Positions 34,215 to 41,068 of a DNA stretch of 64,000 bases are shown in pieces. This stretch comes from CAWEQO01 sp963811225 (GTDB lineage: Bacteria; Chloroflexota; Anaerolineae; Anaerolineales; Anaerolineaceae): positions 124,001-188,000 of the forward strand of contig CAWEQO010000004.1 in assembly GCA_963811225.1 (NCBI GenBank), read 5' to 3'. Under the pieces are notes generated by a model. It made no database searches, was not told the DNA's origin, and saw only the letters and a program-made list of their open reading frames with translations. Position 1 is the stretch's first letter. The number at the start of each line of letters is the position of its first letter. A program made the position numbers and the translations under genes.

Positions 34215-35011
34215 ACTGGTCGACTTTCCGTACCCGCCGTTGGATCTTGACGACCCTGTTCGTCCTTCTAGGGATTGCCGCCACCATTCGCCTGGGCATC
34301 TGGCAGCTCGACCGTCTGGATCAGCGCCGGGCCTTCAACGCCCGCGTCACCGCCCAGATGGACAGCCCGCAGCTGGATATGAACCATGATCTGCCGGTGA
34401 ATGATCTTTATAACATGGAATACCGCAGCGCGATCGTGCAGGGCCATTATGACTTTGCCGAGCAGGTGGCGCTGCGCAATCAAGCTTACCAAAACCAGCC
34501 CGGCTACCACCTCCTGACGCCGCTGGTGATCGATGGCAGCGATTACGCGGTGATCGTAGATCGCGGCTGGATCCCCTTCGATCAGGTCGATAACCTGGCT
34601 CAGTTCGACGAGCCCGCCGCTGCGACCGTCCAGGGCGTCATCCGGCGACCTCAGACCCACCCTGATTTTGGCGGCGTGCCCGAGCCCACCCTTGCGCCTG
34701 GGCAGACGCGCAGGCAGGCGGTCAACCTGATCAACGTGGAGGGCTTGCAGCCGCAAGTCGGCGAGCCGCTGCTGCCGGTGTATTTGCACGAAGACCCCAG
34801 CCCGAGCTGAACTCAAATGCCTTACCGCGAACAGCTGAACGTGGAACTGAGCGAAGGCCCTCACATGGGCTATGCCATCCAATGGTTCATCTTCGCTGCG
34901 ATCATGGCGCTTGGTTACCCTTATCTGGCTTACCGTGAGCTGCATAAAAAGGGAACGCTTAACTCGGCTGAAGGTACGCGCAAAGACGATTTAAAAGAAG
35001 AAACGGTATAA
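34211..35011 (+). pseudogene. SURF1-family oxidase assembly protein, interrupted by an in-frame TGA
   Basis: One SURF1 reading frame of 266 codons contains a TGA at 34808-34810. Before it come the N-terminal helix and ATIRLGIWQLDRLDQRRAFNA, YDFAEQVALRNQAYQNQPGYHLLTPLV and VIVDRGWIPFDQ. After it, in the same frame, come REQLNVELSEGPHMGYAIQWFIFAAIMALGY, the diagnostic C-terminal SURF1 motif and helix. A CGA to TGA change would explain the break. An ATG at 34817 could restart the second part but has no ribosome binding site. SURF1 aids heme a insertion into subunit I. Either the gene is a recent nonsense mutant, two fragments associate, or the base is an error. Confidence 0.85.
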
Positions 35012-35035
35012 TGCAAAAGAGTAGAAGGGAATGGG

Positions 35036-36853
35036 ATGAATAGTTCATTATTCGTAGAATTGAAATCAAACAGTCGCCGCGCGCTCAGCCCGCTGCGCTA
35101 CATCTTGCTCGCCGGCGTCCTGGTGACCTTTTTGCTGGTGGTCACCGGCAATATCGTGCGGGTGAGCGAGGCCTCTCAAGGCTGCCCCGATTGGCCGACC
35201 TGCTTTGGCGGCTGGGGCGTGCCGGAGGGCATGGCTGCCCGCATCCAATTTGCCCACCGCGGCCTGACCCTGCTGGCGGGCTTGCTGATTACCGTCTCGG
35301 CCGGGGCTGCGGCTGTCTTCTTTCACCGCCGCCGCTGGCTCAGCTTCCCGCTGTATGCTGCATTCGGCCTGGTGATCTTGCAGAGCCTGCTGGGACGCCT
35401 GCTGATCGGTGTGGGGGCTGAGGGTACGCTTGACACGCTCCACCTGGGGGTGGCCCTGGCGATCCTGGGGCTGGCTGCGGTCGCGATGATGGCCGCTTTC
35501 TACCGTGAGTCGGCTGAGCCGGCCTGGCGCTCACCGTTTGCGAAGCTGTCGCTCTGGACGGGCGTCGCGACCTTTGCGCTGCTGGTCAGCGGTGCGTGGG
35601 TCGCCGCAGCCGGTGCGTCGGTCGCTTGCCAGGGGTGGCCGCTGTGCGCCGGGGCCTTACCCAACAGCGGCCTGGGCTGGCTGGCCTTTGGACACCGACT
35701 GATCACGCTGATCGCTGCGGGTTTGGTCACGGCCCAGTTCGTCTCGGCCTGGCGCAGCCAGCGCAGTCAAAGCGCCATGCTGACCGCATCCAGCGCCGTG
35801 ATGCTGCTGCTGGTTGGGCAGGCGCTCGTTTCGGCGGTGATGGTCTCTAACGGCTTCGCACCGGATCTGGTCGGGCTGCACGCTTCCAGCTCGATGGCCT
35901 TCTGGGTGGTGCAGGTGATTGTGATAGCAGCCGCCGGTTTCGCTGCCCGTACCGCCGAAGAAGAGCGCCTGGAGGCGCAAGAATCACTGGCGCTCCGCCA
36001 ACGGGCGCGTGACTTCCTGATACTCAATAAACCGCTGATCGTGGCGCTGTTATTGGTCACCACCTATGCCGGGATGGTGGTGGGCGGCAAGGGTATCCCC
36101 TCACTCTCGCTGACCCTGTGGACCATGCTGGGCGGCGCTTTGGCGGCCGGCGGCTCCAGCGCACTCAACCAGTACATCGACCGCAACCTTGACGGTGAGA
36201 TGCAGCGCACCGCTAAACGCCCGCTGCCCTCCCACCGCCTGATGCCCGCCGAGGCGCTCGCTTACGGCGTCGGGGCAGTGCTTCTGTCCTTCTTCTTGAT
36301 GGCCGCTTTCGTCAACCTGCTGGCGGCGCTGCTGTCGCTGGCCGGTATGGTGTATTACGTGCTGCTGTACAGCGTTTGGCTCAAGCGCCTGACCGTGCAA
36401 AACATCGTCATTGGGGGCGGCGCCGGCGCCATTCCTCCCCTGGTGGGCTGGGCCGCGGCTGCGGGCAGTCTCAACATCCCCTCGTTGTTCCTGTTTGCCA
36501 TCGTCTTCCTGTGGACGCCGCCGCATTTCTGGGCCTTGGCGCTGGTGCGCCGCAAGGATTACGCCCGGGCCAGCATCCCCATGCTGCCGGTCGTGCAGGG
36601 AGAGCACGCCACTCGCAAGCAAATCTTCATCTATACCCTCGAACTGGTCGGGCTGACCCTGTTGATGCCGGTCTTGCACATCACCGGGAGCGTTTTCCTC
36701 ATCTCGGCGCTGGTGCTGGGTCTGTGGCTGATCTCGGCTGCCTGGAAGCTGTTGCGCAAGGGCGGCAATAAAGTCGCCTGGAAGATGTATCGCTACTCCA
36801 GCATGTACTTGATGTTCCTCTTCATGGCCCTGGTGCTGGACGTTCTTTTGTAA
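35036..36853 (+). CDS. Heme A synthase (CtaA/Cox15) fused to protoheme IX farnesyltransferase (CtaB)
   Basis: A 605-residue fusion carrying both steps from heme B to heme A. Residues 1 to about 300 are CtaA/Cox15-like, with eight helices, the cysteine-containing loop SQGCPDWPTCFGGW, QFAHRGLTLLAG, DTLHLGVAL, FGHRLITLIAAG and VGLHASSSM (heme-ligand histidines). Residues about 325 to 605 are CtaB, a UbiA-family transferase with NQYIDRNLDGEMQRTAKRPLPSHR (NxxxDxxxD, first Asp-rich motif) and DYARASIPMLPV near 528. Such fusions occur in Chloroflexota. It ends the oxidase assembly operon; ATG follows AAGGGAATGGG. The stop is seven bases from a large inverted repeat. Confidence 0.95.
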   Translation: MNSSLFVELKSNSRRALSPLRYILLAGVLVTFLLVVTGNIVRVSEASQGCPDWPTCFGGWGVPEGMAARIQFAHRGLTLLAGLLITVSAGAAAVFFHRRRWLSFPLYAAFGLVILQSLLGRLLIGVGAEGTLDTLHLGVALAILGLAAVAMMAAFYRESAEPAWRSPFAKLSLWTGVATFALLVSGAWVAAAGASVACQGWPLCAGALPNSGLGWLAFGHRLITLIAAGLVTAQFVSAWRSQRSQSAMLTASSAVMLLLVGQALVSAVMVSNGFAPDLVGLHASSSMAFWVVQVIVIAAAGFAARTAEEERLEAQESLALRQRARDFLILNKPLIVALLLVTTYAGMVVGGKGIPSLSLTLWTMLGGALAAGGSSALNQYIDRNLDGEMQRTAKRPLPSHRLMPAEALAYGVGAVLLSFFLMAAFVNLLAALLSLAGMVYYVLLYSVWLKRLTVQNIVIGGGAGAIPPLVGWAAAAGSLNIPSLFLFAIVFLWTPPHFWALALVRRKDYARASIPMLPVVQGEHATRKQIFIYTLELVGLTLLMPVLHITGSVFLISALVLGLWLISAAWKLLRKGGNKVAWKMYRYSSMYLMFLFMALVLDVLL

Positions 36854-36859
36854 GCAAAG

Positions 36860-36992
36860 CTGAACCGCCAGGACGGTCAGGCGCAAAGATCCATTTTTAA
36901 AATAACTGCTCAGGCAGCGTGTCACAGCACCACTGCCTGAGCATTTATTTTGAAAATAAAAATCTTTGCGCCTGGCCGTCCTGACGGTTCAG
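36860..36992. repeat. Nested near-palindrome between ctaAB and rsfS, including repeat copy 2
   Basis: Outer arms 36860-36890 and 36962-36992 pair at 29 or more of 31 positions (start CTGAACCGCCAGGACGG). Inner arms 36901-36917 (AATAACTGCTCAGGCAG) and 36933-36949 pair with one mismatch and contain the TAACTGCTCAGGC motif shared with other loci. A- and T-rich tracts lie between. It fills the whole gap between two convergent genes and can terminate both. Confidence 0.85.
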
Positions 36993-36994
36993 TT

Positions 36995-37339
36995 TTACTG
37001 CAAGCGGACGAGGACTTTGCCCTTATCCCACAGCTGCTCCAACTGATAATAATCGCGCTGATCGGGCGAGAACAGGTGGACGACAATATCACCCAGGTCA
37101 ACCACCTCCCAGCCGTCCTTCGGGTTGCCTTCCGACTTGGACAGCTGGCCAAACTGCTGCTTGGCAGTCTCGCGCGCCGTGTCCGCAAGACTGCCGATCA
37201 TGCGGTCGCTGGTGCCATTTGCGATAATAAAATAATCGGCGAAATCGGCGATCCCGGTTAAATCCAGGAGGAGGATATCTTCCCCCTTTTTATCTTCAAG
37301 TGCGTTCACAATCGCGCGTGCGATATCTAAAGTACTCAG
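36995..37339 (-). CDS. rsfS: Ribosome silencing factor RsfS, with CTG start
   Basis: A 114-residue RsfS/Iojap protein, which binds L14 and blocks subunit joining when nutrients are scarce. The family pattern is clear: LDIARAIVNALEDKKGEDILLLDLTGIADFADYFIIANGTS, then PKDGWEVVDLGDIVVHLF and YYQLEQLW. The conserved region begins upstream of the first GTG (37309). The frame closes at a TGA four codons before, and the only plausible start covering the first helix is CTG at 37339, with GAGGTG four bases upstream. No nadD gene is adjacent. It is convergent with ctaAB. Confidence 0.88.
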   Translation of the reverse strand: MSTLDIARAIVNALEDKKGEDILLLDLTGIADFADYFIIANGTSDRMIGSLADTARETAKQQFGQLSKSEGNPKDGWEVVDLGDIVVHLFSPDQRDYYQLEQLWDKGKVLVRLQ

Positions 37340-37489
37340 TTTTCACCTCGTTAAAATTTGTTGTTGGCAACAGCACGGGCTCTGATTGAAGGCCAAGGCA
37401 TCCCCTGGGACTGGAGCGTCCACGAAGGCTGCTTCTGCAGGAGGTGAGGATGGGTTGGGGCTCGTGCAGTCGCTATTTTAGTAATTGTA

Positions 37490-38080
37490 TCAAACCTGCG
37501 AGCCTACTGCCAACGGACAGTTGAACAGGGATGTATAGATCGCTCCGCCGGGACGCAGGTCACTGCGGAATACGCTGAGCGCATCCACCTTGACCGTGCC
37601 AAGCGCGCCGACCTTTGTCTCGATCAGTGAATCGGAAAGCCGGTGCAGCTGGTCGGGGGAGGCATTGTGAGACACCCTTCCGAGCGTCAGGTGCGGCGAG
37701 AAAGCACGCTCTTCGGGCGCATAACCCAAACGGAGCGTTTCGCTCTCTACGCCCTGCTGAAGGGCGCCCAGGGGCTCTACGTTCTTCACGCCCACCCAAA
37801 TTACCCGCGGCCTGCGCATGCTTGGATAGGCTCCCAGATCGCCCACCTGCACGGAGAATGGCTCATGGTGGCCGGCCTCGGCCTCCAGGATCTTGCACAA
37901 CATCTCTAAATTGGCAGGAGAGATATCCCCCAGGAATTTCAGGGTCAAGTGGATGTTTTTAGCGGGTACCCAGCGCACGATCCCGGGATTTTGTTCGCGC
38001 AATAATTCAATCACTTCATTCAGCTTCTTATGGATGAAGTCAGGAAAATCAATTGCGATAAACGAACGAATTGCAGTCAT
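37490..38080 (-). CDS. thpR: RNA 2',3'-cyclic phosphodiesterase (ThpR, 2'-5' ligase family)
   Basis: A 196-residue 2H phosphoesterase with both catalytic tetrapeptides: HLTLKFLGD near residue 43 and HLTLGRVS near residue 130. The family opens RNA 2',3'-cyclic phosphates to 2'-phosphates, and was first described by its 2'-5' RNA ligase activity. RSFIAIDFPD at the N-terminus is typical. ATG at 38080 is preceded by GGATGAGACC; a GTG at 38101 adds seven residues. It is downstream of the copper chaperone gene on the same strand and 150 bases upstream of rsfS. Confidence 0.9.
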   Translation of the reverse strand: MTAIRSFIAIDFPDFIHKKLNEVIELLREQNPGIVRWVPAKNIHLTLKFLGDISPANLEMLCKILEAEAGHHEPFSVQVGDLGAYPSMRRPRVIWVGVKNVEPLGALQQGVESETLRLGYAPEERAFSPHLTLGRVSHNASPDQLHRLSDSLIETKVGALGTVKVDALSVFRSDLRPGGAIYTSLFNCPLAVGSQV

Positions 38081-38104
38081 GGTCTCATCCGGCGTTCTCA
38101 CTGA

Positions 38105-38539
38105 CTAAGGCTCTTTCACAACCGCTTGCACCGACACCGATCCGAAATTCTCGAAATGCAGGGTCAAAGGCACCTCGTCGCCCACGTTCAAGTCTTGGTG
38201 CAGGTTGACCAACATCACGTGCAGCCCTCCCGGTTCGAATTGTACCTGCACGCCCGCCGGGACGAGCACATTCTCCTGCGGCTGCATCTGCATGTTGCCA
38301 TCGGCGTCCATCGAGCTCTTGTGCAGCTCGGTCTTCTCTGCTGCGCTGCTTTCTGCGCTCATCAAGGTATCGTCGCTGGTGGTGGGATTCTCGATGCTGA
38401 AATAGATGGCGCTGTTGCCGCCCGACAGCCCCGGGCGGGCCCAGGGATCAAGGATTGCCAGGGCAGCGCTGCGAGGCTGCGCACAGCCTGAAAGCAGCAG
38501 GACCGCCAATACGAATGAGAGCATTATGCCACGTTTCAT
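38105..38539 (-). CDS. Copper chaperone PCu(A)C lipoprotein
   Basis: A 144-residue PCuAC (DUF461) protein. A signal peptide ends in lipobox LSGC (near residue 16), so it is a membrane-anchored extracytoplasmic lipoprotein. The copper site follows the H-x(n)-M-x(n)-H-x-M form: AEKTELHKSSM, MQMQP and PGGLHVMLVNL. Together with Sco it loads copper into the CuA site, in line with its place across from the oxidase genes. ATG at 38539 with GCAAGGGAAGTGAAACC upstream. Upstream of it about 320 bases have no gene, and the probable 6S RNA follows on the other strand. Confidence 0.9.
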   Translation of the reverse strand: MKRGIMLSFVLAVLLLSGCAQPRSAALAILDPWARPGLSGGNSAIYFSIENPTTSDDTLMSAESSAAEKTELHKSSMDADGNMQMQPQENVLVPAGVQVQFEPGGLHVMLVNLHQDLNVGDEVPLTLHFENFGSVSVQAVVKEP

Positions 38540-38862
38540 GGTTTCACTTCCCTTGCGAGACGGCCAATCGCTTGCCCCCAGTTGGGCCTTCCGCCGCTGG
38601 AGGGCGAGCCGCAGCGATGACTTGCAGCGGCAGCTTGCGTCAGGCCGACGGTTTTCGATAGGCGCTGTGCAAAGTATAATAACCGCCGGAAAGCCTGTCA
38701 AGCGAAGGGTACCTCGAAGGCGTTCGGGCGCCAATCGATTGAAAATTGGCGGCCCCGGAATGCACCTCTCGCACCTGTTCGAATCTTAAAGTTTTCTTTC
38801 AGGGGGTTGTTTTTTCTTAGATTCCTCTACACAACCCTATGGATTTATGGTATAAAATAATT
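38540..38862. other. Intergenic region between PCuAC gene and 6S RNA
   Basis: About 320 bases without a supported gene. It must hold the promoter of the copper chaperone gene (minus) and that of the RNA gene (plus). Only the latter has a recognisable -10 (TATAAAAT at 38851-38858). The sequence TTGTTTTTTC near 38808 is too far for a -35. Nothing else was seen. Confidence 0.5.
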
Positions 38863-39035
38863 ACCCTGCTGTGCTCGTGATGCCGCAAGACCGGTTTTGG
38901 GCCAACACCTGTTATTCGGGTTCCAGATCTGCAGCGGCGACGCGATAGGCTTGAGCCAAGGCGAAGCTACTGGGGCGGAACCCATCCTGCGAAAGCAGGT
39001 TCAAAACTACGCTGCACACGGTATGGCGGGGATTT
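38863..39035 (+). ncRNA. ssrS: Probable 6S RNA
   Basis: A structured transcript of about 173 bases. The 5' strand CCCTGCTGTGCTCGTG (38864-38879) pairs with CACGGTATGGCGGGG (39017-39031) through 15 pairs including wobbles and one bulge. A terminal hairpin is closed by GGGTTCC (38918) and GGAACCC (38977), and a small GNRA hairpin CCTGC-GAAA-GCAGG (38986-38999) lies on the 3' side of the central bubble. This is the 6S plan: closing stem, central bubble, terminal stem. The 5' end also resembles known 6S 5' ends (CCCTGCxGTGxTCGT). A TATAAAAT lies five bases upstream and a strong terminator follows. 6S RNA binds the housekeeping RNA polymerase. Another structured RNA class is the alternative. Confidence 0.65.
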
Positions 39036-39077
39036 ATTTTTAAGGTTTTTTATAACCGGATTATTGCTCGAGCAAAC

Positions 39078-39117
39078 AAAAAGCCGCAAGGGAATTCCCG
39101 CACCCTTGCGGCTTTTT
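39078..39117. terminator. Bidirectional terminator, 15-bp stem
   Basis: AAAAAGCCGCAAGGG pairs with CCCTTGCGGCTTTTT across a 10-base loop. It ends the 6S RNA unit (plus) and the branched-chain amino acid operon (minus), whose last stop is at 39121. Confidence 0.92.
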
Positions 39118-39120
39118 GGA

Positions 39121-39477
39121 TTAAGCTCGGACCATTAACACGCGAACGTCGCTCCGGTCAAAACGCAAGACAAGATAGATCGATAACGCTAACCCAAGCA
39201 GGCAGGTGATCGCAAACGGCAGATCGATCACTTGCTGTTTCGTCACAGCGTGCGAGAAGAACAGCATCAGCCGGACGATCGCATTCATGCCTTGGATGAA
39301 AATGGCGAACGTGAGCAGTTGGAGATTGCCTCGCATCAGGAAAAACCCAATTGCCAGGAAGCATACGACCACAAACAGCAGCAGCGCTCCAGCGCCAAAC
39401 AGCAGATCCGGCGGGTAGAGCAGCACCGCCACCAGCGGCAGCAGCATGAAAAACAAAACTCGTTGGAATACTGACAT
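39121..39477 (-). CDS. Small membrane protein at the end of the liv operon, unknown function
   Basis: A 118-residue protein with four hydrophobic segments (near 7-23, 26-46, 51-68 and 84-104) and a short basic/acidic end RFDRSDVRVLMVRA. No known domain is recognised. It starts 17 bases after livF stops and shares its terminator, so it is transcribed with the transporter. Similar-size proteins beside liv genes occur in this phylum to my recollection. An accessory role in the transporter is only a guess. Confidence 0.65.
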   Translation of the reverse strand: MSVFQRVLFFMLLPLVAVLLYPPDLLFGAGALLLFVVVCFLAIGFFLMRGNLQLLTFAIFIQGMNAIVRLMLFFSHAVTKQQVIDLPFAITCLLGLALSIYLVLRFDRSDVRVLMVRA

Positions 39478-39494
39478 GGTTTACCTCCGCACCG

Positions 39495-40208
39495 CTAGTG
39501 TCCGCCGCCCAGATAGGCTTCTACCACCATCGGGTCTTCCATCAGGTTCTGCGCTTCGCCTTCCATTTCGACGCTGCCGGTAACCATCACGTAGCCGCGA
39601 TCGGCAATGGACAGCGCCATTTGGGCGTTCTGCTCGACCAGCAGGATGGAAGTTCCCCGGTTGTTGATATCGCGGATGATCTCGAAGATCTGTTCCACCA
39701 GGATCGGGGCCAGACCCATCGAGGGCTCATCCAGCAGCAGCAGCTTGGGATGCGACATCAGTCCGCGCGCAATCGCCAGCATTTGCTGCTCGCCGCCCGA
39801 GAGCGTGCCGCCCAGCTGCTTCCGACGTTCTTTAAGGCGCGGGAACAGGCTGAAGACGTATTCAATATCCTTGGCGATCTGAGCGTCGTCGGTTTGGATG
39901 TACGCCCCGATTTCCAGGTTTTCCAGAACGGTGAGGGTGGCAAAAATCTTGCGGCCTTCGGGCACCTGGACCACGCCCAGCTTGACAATATTTGCGGCAG
40001 GCATGAGGGTGATTTCCTGTCCCTGGAACTCGATCTGCCCCTCGCGCGCCCGCAGCAGCCCTGAAAGCGTGTTCAGGGTCGTCGATTTCCCCGCGCCGTT
40101 CGCACCGATCAGGGTCACAATCTCACCTTCTTCCAGGTGGAAATCGATCCCCTTCAGGGCATGGATGGCGCCGTAGTATACGTGCAGGTTTTTGATTTGG
40201 AGCATCAT
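39495..40208 (-). CDS. livF: Branched-chain amino acid ABC transporter ATP-binding protein LivF
   Basis: A 237-residue ATPase of the LivF type. Walker A is GANGAGKST near residue 35, the Q loop VVQVPEGRKIFATLTVLENL near residue 80 (the LivF PEGR pattern), the signature LSGGEQQMLAIARGL near residue 135, Walker B LLLLDEPSMGLAP near residue 157, and VEQNAQMAL near residue 190. It pairs with LivG on the cytoplasmic side. The ATG at 40208 overlaps the livG stop as ATGA. Confidence 0.95.
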   Translation of the reverse strand: MMLQIKNLHVYYGAIHALKGIDFHLEEGEIVTLIGANGAGKSTTLNTLSGLLRAREGQIEFQGQEITLMPAANIVKLGVVQVPEGRKIFATLTVLENLEIGAYIQTDDAQIAKDIEYVFSLFPRLKERRKQLGGTLSGGEQQMLAIARGLMSHPKLLLLDEPSMGLAPILVEQIFEIIRDINNRGTSILLVEQNAQMALSIADRGYVMVTGSVEMEGEAQNLMEDPMVVEAYLGGGH

Positions 40209-41068
40209 TGTCTTTTCTTCCGTCTAAATTTCTCGGATAATGCAGCTGCGCCTGGCCCCAGGTAAGCTTCGATCACCCGCTGGTTGTTCTGGATCTCTTT
40301 CGGCGTGCCGCGTGCGATGACCTCGCCAAAGTCCATCACGGTGATGTTTTCGCAAATGCCCATCACGACCCGCATCTGATGTTCGATCAGCAGGATCGTC
40401 AGGTTGAAGCGCTCGCGAATGAAATGGATCAGATCCATCAGCACGATGGTCTCTTGGGGGTTCATACCCGCTGCCGGCTCGTCCAGCAGCAGCAGCTGGG
40501 GCTCGGCCGCGAGGGCGCGCGCGATTTCCAGCCGGCGCTGTTCGCCGTACGGCAGGTTCTTGGCAAGCGAGTCCAGCCGGTCTTGCATATTGAAGACCGA
40601 CAGGAATTCCACCGCTCGTTCGGTCAGTTGGTTCTCTTTCGTCTCAAAGCGCTGATTGTGCAGGATTGAATCGATCAGATTGTATCCGGCGTGCGGATGA
40701 TAAGCAATGCGCACGTTGTCGAGAACGGTCAGGTTCGGAAACAGGCGGATGTTCTGGAAGGTGCGGGCGATGCCCAATTGGTTGATCTCGTGCGGCTCCA
40801 GCCCCGAAATGACCTGACCATCAAAGGTCACTTCGCCTTCGGTCGGCACGTACACACCCGTGATCAGGTTGAATACGGTTGTTTTCCCGGCGCCGTTGGG
40901 GCCGATCAGCCCGGTCAGGCTGTAGCGCGGCAGCGTCAGGTCGATTTGGGAAACCGCCCGCAAGCCGCCGAACACTTTTGTCAGTCCATTGGCTTGCAGG
41001 ATGACGGGCTGAAGGGCTGCGCCGGCGGCGAGATCGGTTTGTGCAGTTGTTTGCATCTTTTCGCTCAT
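40205..41068 (-). CDS. livG: Branched-chain amino acid ABC transporter ATP-binding protein LivG
   Basis: A 287-residue LivG ATPase. Walker A GPNGAGKTT, then the LivG-specific region GLEPHEINQLGIARTFQNIRLFPNLTVLDNV, the signature LPYGEQRRLEIARAL, Walker B LLLLDEPAAGMNPQE and LLIEHQMRVVM. The C-terminal segment GEVIARGTPKEIQNNQRVIEAYLG is typical. About 25 extra N-terminal residues and 17 basic C-terminal ones (FRRKKRQ) extend beyond the family core. It sits between livM (stop adjacent to its ATG) and livF. Confidence 0.95.
   Translation of the reverse strand: MSEKMQTTAQTDLAAGAALQPVILQANGLTKVFGGLRAVSQIDLTLPRYSLTGLIGPNGAGKTTVFNLITGVYVPTEGEVTFDGQVISGLEPHEINQLGIARTFQNIRLFPNLTVLDNVRIAYHPHAGYNLIDSILHNQRFETKENQLTERAVEFLSVFNMQDRLDSLAKNLPYGEQRRLEIARALAAEPQLLLLDEPAAGMNPQETIVLMDLIHFIRERFNLTILLIEHQMRVVMGICENITVMDFGEVIARGTPKEIQNNQRVIEAYLGPGAAALSEKFRRKKRQ

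Noticed and set aside
34808..34810. Selenocysteine at the SURF1 TGA
   Set aside because: SURF1 has no known selenoprotein form, the position is in a variable linker, and no hairpin suited to a SECIS follows directly.
38775..38790. TTCGAATC resembling a tRNA T-loop
   Set aside because: No acceptor, D or anticodon stems can be formed around it; no tRNA was found in the window.
38863..39035. Cobalamin or c-di-GMP riboswitch for this RNA
   Set aside because: The conserved cores of those classes are not present, it is not upstream of a plus-strand gene, and it ends in a terminator; the long closing stem with a central bubble fits 6S better.
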